28,030 bases of DNA from Rusavskia elegans (Eukaryota; Ascomycota; Lecanoromycetes; Teloschistales; Teloschistaceae): assembly GCA_011316305.1 (NCBI GenBank), contig SAUG01000209.1, positions 1 to 28,030 on the forward strand. The letters are read 5' to 3'. This document shows, piece by piece, positions 9,901 through 21,900 of this stretch. Below the pieces are notes generated by a model. That model had not been told where the DNA came from and did no database searches. It was given only the letters and a program-made list of their open reading frames with translations. A program made the translations under genes and the position numbers. The first letter of the stretch is position 1, and each line of letters opens with the position of its first letter.

Positions 9901-12900
9901 AAAATCGATCCTGTAGCTGCGAGTGCGGCAATGATGACAGGCGCTAGTCATTCTCCTCCAAGAGTACGGAATCAAGACAGCAGGATGACCAGCAACAGTA
10001 GTATTCCCCTACAACACGTATACCCCATGCCTACTTCCGATCCAACTCAATTCGACGTTGCGAGACACGATGCTGGAGCGCCTTCCTATCAGACATTTAT
10101 GAATGCTCGACCAGATCCTGTACCCCTACAGCACCCGCAACCTGTAGCACCTGTATCGCCCGCTGTCTATATATCCCAAGCTCCTTACGCCCACTCGTAC
10201 AGCGCACCCATTGGCCTATCATCAGTCCCCCAGTACGCACATCCTCCCTCTTCAGCTCCGGACCAATATATGGGTCCCACCGATGCACGCAACGACCTCC
10301 CTGGCGCCTTCCCTACCGGCAATGAGTATTTTGAACCCCTTGTGAAAGATCAGAAGAAAGATCCGAAACCCCGGAGAAGAGACTCATCCCCGGTCATACA
10401 CCCTTCAGAACACACTTCATTGTCTGCAGGTCACCGACGGCGTAGGTCCCTCAAGGATGATGCTTCGTCTGTGCGCTTCGATCTAACAAAAGAGCAAGAG
10501 GACAAGGATCGCCGAGATGAACGTCGACGGCGGAAAGAAGAGGAAAAGCGCCGGGAACGGCTTGAGCGCCGCGAGTCGGACGAGCGAAAAGGTTCAGACC
10601 GTGACGCTCGAGCGAAGCCAGATATTGGCAGTACACAGTCAGCTGCCATATTAAGCCGTGAGTCTGAAGATGGTACCACGAGAGAGCCATGGGTGGCGCC
10701 TGTTGCTGCTGGAGCCATCGCAGCCGCTATTGGTGCAACCGCGTCAGCTGGCCCTCCAAGCAACGACAAGTATGAGGAACAAAAGCCTCGCGATTACGAA
10801 AAAGGGGACATTGAAGTCATTGTAAGGGAACGTCCAGCATCAAACCAGGAAACATCGTCAAGCGCAGGACGGGGCCGGACCTCGCAGAAGACAGGAATGT
10901 CAGTCTGGCAAGCAGCTGCAAAAGTCAAGAGATCTCCAAACCACACAGGGTATGCCGCATACTTTACGCCTCCGGAGCTTCTCTCCAAGGAGCCTGGCGT
11001 AAAGGAGACCGTTGGCGCCAATGCTGATAACGACATTACGGTCTATGAAGTCCCCAACATGATCACCATCGAACCGTCGGAGCCTTGCGGGCACTCACCA
11101 TCCCGTGCTTACTCGTTTCCCATTGCTGCTGAAGATATGGAGCATAGCGTCAAACCGCTTCCTTGGGCAGTGCCGCAACTCAACCTCGTCCCGGCAACAC
11201 CACCAATGAGCATAGCTGGCTCAGTCGTCGGTGACCGCTCGCCACGGGTTCGGTCTCCCTTATCTAATGAGATTCATGACATACCATTGGAACCATTGGA
11301 GTCCGTGACAACCCCTGATTCAAGCACCGCTCAGCCAGCACATGTTGAGTACACGGTCATTGAACCCAAAGGACACTCCACAGATTTGGCTGACTCTCTG
11401 GTGAGCGATAAGGATATCCCAGAGTCCGTCCCTGGCATCTCGAGTCTCAAGAAGAAAAACACGCCTCGCAATAAGTCATCGCCCGGCGTTGACTACGGAG
11501 ATGATCTCGATTTTACCGCAACGGTAGCTGCCGGGCTGCAGGACACAGGCTTTAATCCATCTATCGTCGTTGATGATCCTTCCTTCCGGCAACGAGGCTC
11601 ACCACCAGGATCTGAAGATGACCGGTACCGCAGACGCCCTATTACTACAGTGACCGAAGTTACATCTGAGTTCCCCACGCCACGGTCTCCGCCTCATGGA
11701 TTCGTTGAAGAAATTGAGGAGCCTTATTTGCCGGGTAGTTTCCGTGAGGCTGGTGAACAGTTGGATCATTCTCAGCACGAGGGAGGGGGTTTCGCGAGTA
11801 CAAGAAAGTTGTCTGAGCGCAGTTGGTCTCCAGAACAGCTTACTGGACCGTCCGACAATGCCGGCAGAAAGTCGAATGTGTATTCGATTGAGACAGATGC
11901 CTTCAAGCCAGAAGATATCACCAATGCCGCCATTGATCCTGTAGGAGACCGCCCATACAAGCATCGTGAGCAAGCCAAGCAAGACACTGTCACCAAAGAC
12001 GCCACCGAGCCAACTGATAACGCTGGGGTGAAGCCGCATGTATATACAGCTGAACCAGAGCCCGTCGAGCCAGAGAATACCAATGGAAATACTAATGTAG
12101 CTGAGTATATGTCGGATGAAACACCGTCGGTTGCAGCGAGCGCGCCACTTCCCCCGAGCAGTCGGAAGGACTCAAAATCCAACAAGAAGTCCAAACGCCG
12201 GAGTGTTGGCTTTGATGACAATACGTCGGTAATTTCTTCACCTCCTACTTATGGAGACAAACAAGTTTCGAGTGGCCCATCCAAAATTGGGCGGAAAGGG
12301 GGTATCTTTGGTTTGTTCAGCAAGTCTACGGACAACTTACTTGAGTCTAAGGGCATCCAGCAGACTCCTGTAGAGGCTAGCCTTGAGGATTTCGAGGAAC
12401 CAAGAGAGCGGAAGAAGAAATCCAAGGGTCGAAGATCAGATCGTGATGACGAGGAGATCCCACCCGCCAGCTCCGAGTCTGTGGTATCTGGTCAACCTGG
12501 AGCGCTGGATGATTGGGATACACCAAAGAAGTCCAAGCGTGGTAGAGAGAAGCGCCGCAGTAGCGGGTACCCAGGTAGGATCACCCAAGACCTACCGGCT
12601 CAGGTAATCCCACAGGCTTCTTCTGCTCACGACCCTTTGCCTACCTCGGATGAGATGCTGACCAACCTCGAGGACCAAGAATCGGGCCATAGTCGAAAGA
12701 TATCGGGGTCAGATGTGGCATTAAATGAAATCGCCGAGCCATCACGAATGCATGACAACCAACAACCGTCTTTTTTAGGGGAGCGCCCGGAAAAACCGCC
12801 ACTACCTAACACTCCAGATACCTCGGAAGATCCTGGAGGCCAAATAGACCTTCAGCGCGTTACGCTGTCAGAGCAAGAACTGCGATCACACGGAGATCAG

Positions 12901-15900
12901 AGCGAGTCACCTATGATCAAAACCGAGCGGCCAAATCGCTCAATTTCTGATCTTCAATCGGACGGGAGAAGTGTCACTTACGCATCCCATTCGCCTACAG
13001 CTATTCCTCTTAGGCCCTTGCGCTTTGGACGTCGCCCATCATCACCAGGTTTTGCAAAGTCATTACCGTCTACTCCTCAGCCATCTACGACAGCAGAAAT
13101 ATCTTTCACACCAAGACGACGAGAACGACCGCACTCGACGGAGTTCAAGTCTAATGAATTTCGACCCATGTGGCTACTTGAGAAGTATGGGTCAAGACAA
13201 GAGCCTGTTTCTCAGGAAAATTACCCTTCACTCCCTTCAAGCCATTCAACCTCTAGAGCTTCCTCGGTGCATGAGTCTGACAGAATGTACCGGGCAGAAG
13301 CCCTCGATCTAGCTTTGGACGAGGCGAACTATCGTCGCCTCATGCAGGAGCCTCATGGGCTTAGTATTGATACAAGCCACCACGGGAATGATCTAGAGCT
13401 CTTGGATTCTCAGCAAGCCACGCCAACAGTAGCTTCTTTCCAATCTGTGGCTACGGAAGGTAACATGCATGCTCTAGAGTCCGCGAAAGAGGCCCCTTCT
13501 GGCAGTCGAGAGCCGATTCCGGAATCAATCGACGTGATCACTCCTGCCTCTGGGTACCATGACCCTCTGGCTGATCCGCCTCAAGATCAGCGCTTGCTTC
13601 ATGGTGTCAAGGATTTTTTTCCCCAACGCCGTGCCACTTCACCCTCTCGGTACGATGCCGGTGTAGAGGCTGGAGCCTCGGAACAGTCTATACCTAGACA
13701 TACTGTATCAAAGCCACCAAAAAAGCAAAGCCATGATGGGTCAGAGTCTATGCTCCAGAATGCTGCTTCAGGGAATTTGATCGGAGGCTCCGCGGCAGCA
13801 TTGTTGAAGTCTACCAGCCAGCATGACGAGTACCTAGAGCAAGCTTCAAACTATTCAGATCCTGAGCAAATCTCAAAAGCAGAAGAGGAATTGGCACCTA
13901 AGCGAAATGTTGGTATGCCAGGGAGGCCCACGGCAGAGGAAACGCGTTTGATGCAGGAACAAGATGCACAAGATGCCGTGGATTCATGGTTTGTGCCAGC
14001 TCAACCGAAAAGACCGAGACTGGATAAAAAGGGCCGGAGAAGGGGCAAAAGTTACGAGGCACAAGCTACTTCTTCGAATGAGCCTTACACGCAGCTTGAC
14101 GAACACCAAGTGCTACCAGCTGGCCACGAGCAAGTGGGCTCAACTCTTGGAGTCACTGCATTGACTCCTGAACCCGGGGAAACGAGTACCCTGGATTCCC
14201 TTCAAGACCAGTCTAGCACGGCGCTTGCCGATCTGAATTACCAAGCAGCTTTGACCAGCCGAAGAGATTCGACGGGCAAGAAGAAAAAGAACAAGAAGAC
14301 TTCAGATCCGTGGGAAGAAACCCCTACTGGATCTACCGGCTCCGTCCCAGAGAAGCAGCTTGAAAGTGAGCGTAGTGTAGGACACAGCCCTCTATTCACG
14401 GATCCTTCCACGATCGAGCCCTCCCTTACAGAGCCTATTACTATGAACGAGTCTCCTAGTCTGTTGGCTGAGTCTAAAAACCTTACAAATACTGAAGTTC
14501 CAAACACGACCACGGAAGCAGAGGCTTCTTTGGCACCGGCGAAGAAGAACAAGGACCAGAAAAAGTCTCCGTCGCTATCGCTTGTGGATCCTGTACAAGA
14601 CGAATCACAGGGTGAAACATTAGCAACATCTGAGCCTGTAGAAGCGGTACACCATAAAGACTTAGAAATCGCCGTGGGGCCGCCAGATCTGCCGTTCCTT
14701 GCTAGCTTGGGAGAGAACGAGCCGAGTGAATCGTTCTCTGAAGAGGTTCCTTACGCGTTTCCGCCGCCTGGAGAGCCAAAGATCGAAGGGTCTGCTGGAT
14801 CACTACAGCCAAGGGATCAACCGGTGGCCTTGGAAACTCTGACTGGAGTCGATCCGAATGACACCTCTGATGACATACCTTTCAACAAACCACTTGAAGA
14901 TCGAATATCAGAGGTGACCCTTCGTCCTGCCGCCAAGTCTCTAGCCATGAAAGAAAGTTCAACGCCAAATCAGCAATCCGAACTCTTGGACACAGTACCT
15001 CCAGTCTCTCCAAAGGCCATCCCGCTCCCACTGGACGATGACCTTGATTTGCTTGACGCTCTACCAGAATCCCCGGTTTTACAACCCATTGATGCTTCTA
15101 TAACCGGCAACAATCAGGATGCCTCCGTTCAAGAGCCTATCAATTCCGGTGTTGTTCGTGATCGATTATCTTTCAATGCTTCTGACATCGAGCCCACAAT
15201 TTTGAACAAAGCCATATCGGAATTGGCTCTGCCGCAGAGTGCTGCAGCTGCTCATGACGTTGAGAAGGATGACGGTGATACCTTCGCATTATCTTCGAGT
15301 AAGAAGAGCAAGAAAGACAAGAAGAATAAGAAGAGTAAAGGATCACAGCCTCCAGCTTTCGAGATTGGGGGGCCGGCTGAAGAACCCATCTCAGCTGAGT
15401 TTGCTTCTCCATCGAACAATGCCGGGGATGGCCAAGCTACGGTCTCCGATTCCTTCGCAAAGGATGACGAAACGTCCATTACAGCTTCTGCTAACACTGA
15501 TGAGCTGGGAAACTTGCCCGCAGAGGCTGTTGAGATGCTACAAGACCACCCTGCAAACGAATGGCCCCAGTTCACGACTAAGAAAGCCAAGAAAGGGAAA
15601 AAGGCTCGCAAGGGCAAGTCGATTGGGGAAGAGTCCGAGGGTATGGATCTTGGCTCACCCTCAGCGAGAGTCGATGAGGCTTCAATCGAGGTATTCAGAG
15701 AGACTTCTGCAGAGGATCAACCCTTGACAACATCAGCAATACCCGCGGCCAACGTACCTGCCGGAGAACCTTGGAGAGTGAACCCGATTGTGTCTGCACC
15801 CAGCAAATCGGAGCCGTTCGAAGTTATGGAAGAACCCACTACTCCAGCAACTGAAGAGGGCGACGAGTGGCCGTCAGTATCGAAGAAAAAGAAGAAGGGC

Positions 15901-18900
15901 AAGAAAAGCAAAGGGGTCCAATTTGATGACTTCAGCGCAGCTCAACCCGAAGAACCAGAAGCGGCAAGTGTTTCTGAAAAGCTTCTAGCTGGTACCCGGA
16001 CAGCTAGCGAAGTTCAAGACTTGCTTCATGGTCCAGAATCAGAAGACTCTGGAAATTTAGGTGAAGTCAAAGGTTTCGAGATCCCCCCAATTTCACCACT
16101 GGAAAAACCTCCAATGTCACCTCATGAGCAGACTTCAGCTATAGCTCCACCAGAAAATGACCGTCGGGAGTTCGATGAGACGCAATTGCCTGAACCATTT
16201 TCGCCAATATCCTTCACTCAAGCAAGCCCATCAGAAACGGTCGGAGATCCACAACTTGGATTGGAAGAAGGGATGTCGTCAGGGTCACCAGTACCTGATG
16301 CCAGCGCAGAAGTGATAGCTAGTACAGAGACAGCAGCCGAAGTCCGAGAAATGCTCAGCAAAGCGGAGGAACCGGAAATCCCCCAGCCCCCGGGTCAGCA
16401 AACCGTTGTGGATCCTGAACACGCAACAGAAGCTAACGAGTTTGCTTGGGCACCTTCGAAGAAGAAAAAGAAGGGCAAGAAGTCGAAGATGGGCGAGGAT
16501 TTTGTTAACCCTGATGTCCGGAGGCCTGAGGATCAGCAAAATCAACCCATCGAGAGAGAAACGTCCGTGCCGGTAGAGCTTCCACAAGATGAACCGCTCG
16601 AGGAGTTTCCGGCTAAGAAATCGAGAAAGAATAAGAAAAGCAAGCGGCAAGACCTACAAAGGTCAGCTAGTGGCTTTGGCCAAGATGAAGCACCCCCGGA
16701 TACCCCCTTGGTAGTCGAAGAACCTTATGGAGCAGGAATGGCGATGACGGACAACGCCCCCTCGCTTCTGGAGAAAACCGACCAGCTCACCAGTCTCGAA
16801 ATTCCAACGTCGCCAGAAGTACCACAGCCGATACGGTCCCCCAACCGGCCCAGCACACCAGAAACAACCAATGCGGCAGGAGAGCTGGATGCCCCCGCAA
16901 TGACTAGAGATGTCGACATTGATCCGAATTTTGGTTTACCAAAACCACTTACGGCTTCTGAAGACTCTTCGCAATTGCCGGAGGTGGAGGAAATGAAGAT
17001 GTCTGCCAATGCACCTTCAATTTCAGAGCAGCACGATGAATTACCGAGTATTGAGCGACCTCTTTCTCAAGATTCCGGAGCTCCGTTGGATGGTCGCGAC
17101 ATTGCTGTTGTGAGTGCGACTGCTGACCAGGCACATGATAATAATGAAATACCTTTGCATGATCCTACCAGTCCAACAGCAGATCCTAGAGTTACAACAC
17201 TTGCTTTAGAAGAGCTACCTAAGTCTCGCAAACTTCCCGGCATTTCCGTTCCTGACGATGAGCCGCTGGGTGAATTACGCAGGAAGGAGCCCGACCAGAG
17301 AGCTGAAGGCGGTACTCCTGGCTTTGACGAAACCACACAGGCAGACTTAGAGCCTTCCTTTGAGACTCGCGCGAAGAGCAAGATAGACAAGAAGAAGAGC
17401 AAGAAGTCCAAGATTGCAGCTTGGGAACATGATAAATCTGTGACTCTTAGGGAGCTCTCGACCCGGCCAGACGAGGCACAAGAAAGAGCCACCGATCGCG
17501 AAATTGAGCAGTCAACTGAGGATGTCGCGGTAGATGACGAGGCAGTGGGTGCTCAGTTCCTTCCCGTGTCAAGAAAGGAGAAGAAAAAAAGCAAAAAAGC
17601 CAAGCAATCTGCGTGGGATGACGATGATCCTGAAGACATGAGGGGAGCTATCGAGCCTCCGACACAGTTCATCGAAGCGGAACATGAGCAGCCTCTTGAA
17701 GCAGTCATCGAATGCACTCCAGCAATAGCTCAAGAGCCTCTTCAGTCTAGGAAGGATAAGAAGAAGTCGAAGAAGTCGAAAGCGCTTAGCTGGGAAGAAG
17801 AAGAAGAAGAAGAAGAAGCAAGCGTCGAACTAGTAGCCGAGTCATCCCAAGTTGTTGTGCCCCTGCAGGAAGCTGAACTGGTAGAGGAACTCTCGGCAGA
17901 GCATGCTGAGCAGTCAGCGGAGACTGCCTTTAAGACGTCAATTTCGAAGAAGGGTAAGAAGAAGGGCAAAAAGTCGAGATTGGTAGCATGGGATGAGGAT
18001 GAGTCTATTATTCCCGTAGAAGATGAGCCTCGACAACAGGCCACCGCTCTTCCAGAGGCCGAAGTCGTCGATGAAGGTCCAGAAGTCATTGACGAGGCGC
18101 CCGCAAAGGATAGGTCTGAAATCATCGAGGAACAGCCCACGGTAAAGAAGAGCAAGAAAAAGGGCAAGAAGTCCCAATTCGTAGCCTTCGATGAGGAACC
18201 TTCGTTGTCTCCATCAAGAGACGAGGAAATACCGCTGGACCCAATACCTCTTGGTACTGAATCAAACGTTGAGATACCCAGCGACTTCCAACAACCGGGA
18301 CTCACCGAAGAGGTCGCCGATGTCCTAGATGAACGACCGAAGAAGAGCAAGAAAGGCAAAAATTCGAAGTCTGTGGACTTCACCGAAGAGTCTTCAGTGC
18401 TTTCGCCAGGCGGTGAAACCAGCGATCCGGATCCAATCTTCACCAAGCCAGAAGTTGTCGCCGAGGAAACGAAAGACGTTCAAGAACAGGCAAACATGGA
18501 AGACGAGTTCGTTGACTCATTCGAGCAGCAAACCTCGATCAAAGTCAGGGAGCAAGCATCTTCAATACCTTCGTCTAAGGATGAGACTGAGCAGCAAGGA
18601 CCAATTCCTACCGAGACAGAACTGGCTATCGAGCAAACCGGAGATATTCGAAGGCGTACTGAAGAGGAAGAAATCGTCTTACCTCCTAACGAATCACCGA
18701 TAGCGAAGAAAGAGAAGAAGATTGGAAAGAAATCGAAATCTGTGGCCTGGGATGAGGAGCCATCTGTTCCTTCAGTCGAAGACGAGATGGGTGGCAAAGC
18801 ACGAGAGGTTAATCAGACCTCGATCAATCTACCAACAGAAGAGGATGGCATCTTGCAAGCCAACGAAGAGCTCGTGATGACGACGGCGAAGTCCAAGAAA

Positions 18901-21900
18901 GAGAAGAAAAAAGCAAAGAAGGCCAAAGCTCTCTCGTGGGGAGAACAACCGTCTCCAGCGATCGAAGAGCCCCCTATGTCAGATTCTCTTGCCATGCGTC
19001 AAGCTACAGATGATCTGACGTCGGAATCTGAGAACGAGGTTGGCGACACCTTTGAAACCACTCCAGGAGACCAGACCGCACCGCCTGCCGAGACGACTAC
19101 TACCGAAATTGGCGGGCTCCAACCTGAATTCCCTGGCGTACTTGAGGCAGCAGATGACACCGAGATCGTGCGCGACGCACCTCTCGAATCGACAGAAGGG
19201 ACAAAAGCTGGCGGACATAGCATGCCAGCCTTGGTGTCGGAGACGATTCCAGAGCCTAGCCATGGAGGTCCCAACACACTTCTCTCGGCGTCTCCAACAG
19301 GTGCAATACCAGCCCAAGATGATGTTATGCAAAACCTTGCAGACGATCATGCGGATTTGAAACCTCATTTCGACGTCGGACACGAAGATCGTATGGTGGA
19401 AGATACGGCACCCCTTCCCTCAGATCATCCTATCCAGGATGCATCACCACTGCATCTGCAAGCGGATGACGTGTATATTGGCTGGGAACCCGCCCCTTCC
19501 ACCGGAGACGCGCTCAAAGTTGCTGAAGCAAACATACCATCGACAGCACCAGATGAGACAATTGTAGATCGCTTGGCGCTGTCAGAAGACGCTGTGAAGG
19601 AGCCCCTGGATTCATCCACCGTCCCGGCAGCGCTCGACAATTCCGAGTTGGCCATCCAACAGGAGTTAGCTTCTTCGCAGGCGCTGAATGATCGTGCTCC
19701 AGATTTCTCCGCAAATGTCCCAATCGAGCAAGGCGAGCCGCTTCAAGCATTTGAGGCTGGAGCCGACGATGTTGCGGAACAATTCGCCTTCAATAAGAAA
19801 GACAAGAAAAAGGCCAAGAAATCGAAGAAGGCCATGGCGTTGGAGGACGAGATCATAGCTGATGTTCACGATCAGGAAGCAACAATCGATGAGAGGACTA
19901 AGCAACTAGACACAGCATCCGATCAACCAATTCCTCTACCGACTACCATCTCCCAGCAAGCGCTTGAAGATCCCCTCGCAGTCTCAAGGAAAGATAAGAA
20001 AAAGTCCAAGAAGAAAAACAAGGCTTTCTCATTCGACGATGAACCGTCTGAGAGTATTACGCCGACTGAGCTTGATCCCGGAATGGACATTGTAGATAAA
20101 ATTGCTTCTAAAGAGCCGCTTTTGCCTGCCCAACCTGCGGTTGCTGAGGAGGCTGCTGATCTTCAGCCTTTAAGCAAAAAGGACAAGAAGAAAGGTAAGA
20201 AAGGCAAGAAGACATACGAGGCCTATGACGAGCCTTCTCAAAGCGCAACGCCAGCAGAGCTTGACACAGGAGATCATATAGATCGAGAAGTGGAAGAGCC
20301 GTCTTTGCCTACCGAACCCAGCATCTCTGAAGACTTTGGTTCAAGGTCATTAAACAAGAAGGACAGGAAGAAGTCCACGAAGACTAGAACGACATTTGGC
20401 TTCGATGAAGAACCATTCGTGAACACGACCTCTGCAGAGCCCTCTCTTAATGAGGCACCAGCTGGCAAAATCGAAGACACAGCCTTGCCGATTGAATATA
20501 GCTATGCTACAGCTGAGGACGATTTCCCAGATCAGGGCAAGAAAGACAAGAAGACGTCCAAGAAGAACAAAAAAGCGATCACCTTGGACGAAGAACCAAC
20601 CGAAGATACAACTCCGGCAGAGCAAGCACTCAACGAGACTCTGGCCGAGCAAATCGAAGAGCCGTCCCTGTCTGCTAAACCCAGCGTCGCCACAGCTGAA
20701 GAAAATTTTCCGGAACCGAGCAAGAAGGTTAAGAAGTCAAATAAGAACAAGAAGGCATTTGACTTTGACGGCGAGCCTTCGGAAAGTATGACAGCCGCAG
20801 AATCTGAAGTTCTCGATCGGGACGTATTAGTCGATCAGCCTTTTGGGCCTGCTGAAATAGGTCTGGCTGAGGCTCCTGAAGAGTTTTCTACTGCATCGAG
20901 CAAGAAGGAAAAGAAGTCGAAGAAGAACAAGAATGCACGCACATTCGATGACGAATTTCCCGAAAGTGCAACGCCAGCAGAGCCAGGGAAAATCGAGAAG
21001 GATGTATCAGCCGAGCCACTTGTGCCTACAGAAGCGAGCAGTACCGAAGCCTTTGAAGACTTCTCTACTGCACCAAGCAAAACGAACAAGAAGAAGCAAG
21101 TATCTGCATTCGAGGACGTATTTCCCGAAAATGCAACGCCAGCAGGGCCAGAAATCCCTGAGAGGGGCATATCAGTCGATCAGCCACCTCTGCCTACGGA
21201 AGCGAGCATCGCCGAAGCCTTTGAAGACTTTTCGACGCCATCAAGCAAAAAGGAAAAGAAGAACAAGAAGAACAAAAAATCAGTTGCATTCGAGGACGAG
21301 CCACACCAAGCCACACCAAAGGAACCTGTGGACGAGATGACAGAAGAGCTACCTATTCCTGTTGAGACCAGCGCCACCAAGCCTGTCAATGACTTTGAGT
21401 CGTTAAGCAAGAAGGACCGGAAGAAAGCCAAGAAGGGCAAGAAGGCTTTCACCCTCGATGAGCCCATTGAAAGCGTGGCACCACCGGAGTCGAACGTGCC
21501 CAGTGAATCGATTGGAGTCGACGTGCCCGTAGACTTTCTCGCGGACAGCAAGAAAGACAAGAAAAAGACCAAGAAGGGTAAGAAAGCGTCGACTTGGGAG
21601 GATGAGACTCTAGAGACTGGCCCCATGGTCGAAGAAGTTGCAACTCTGGATGAAACCCCACAAGCAGTCTCCACCCTGGCCTCAGTGCCGCAGCTAGAGC
21701 AAGGCGAAGAAGCAGAAACTTCGCCTCAAGTCTCCTCACCAGTGATCCCAGCCCAACCTGACGATACCAATATCATGTTGGAAGGGCAGCCAAAGGAAGA
21801 AGCATCTATCGTGGCTGCCACACCTGACGTTGAGAAATCCATCAATATAGCAAGTCCGGAACGCGAGTTTGTTCCTGAAGTTAATGAATCCGACCTTTTT

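Noticed and set aside
17110..17171. GTGAGT...CTGACC...CTACCAG unit resembling an intron in the linker
   Set aside because: The 62-nt length would shift the frame into stops, and the branch point lies too close to the donor.
17742..18446. 234-codon minus-strand open frame within the giant gene, and similar ones at 21180-21674, 20835-21170 and 18480-18797
   Set aside because: All are antisense images of Lys-block repeats (Lys codons read as Leu/Phe) and Ser/acidic spacers. Their composition follows from the sense frame and none has its own start or splice context.
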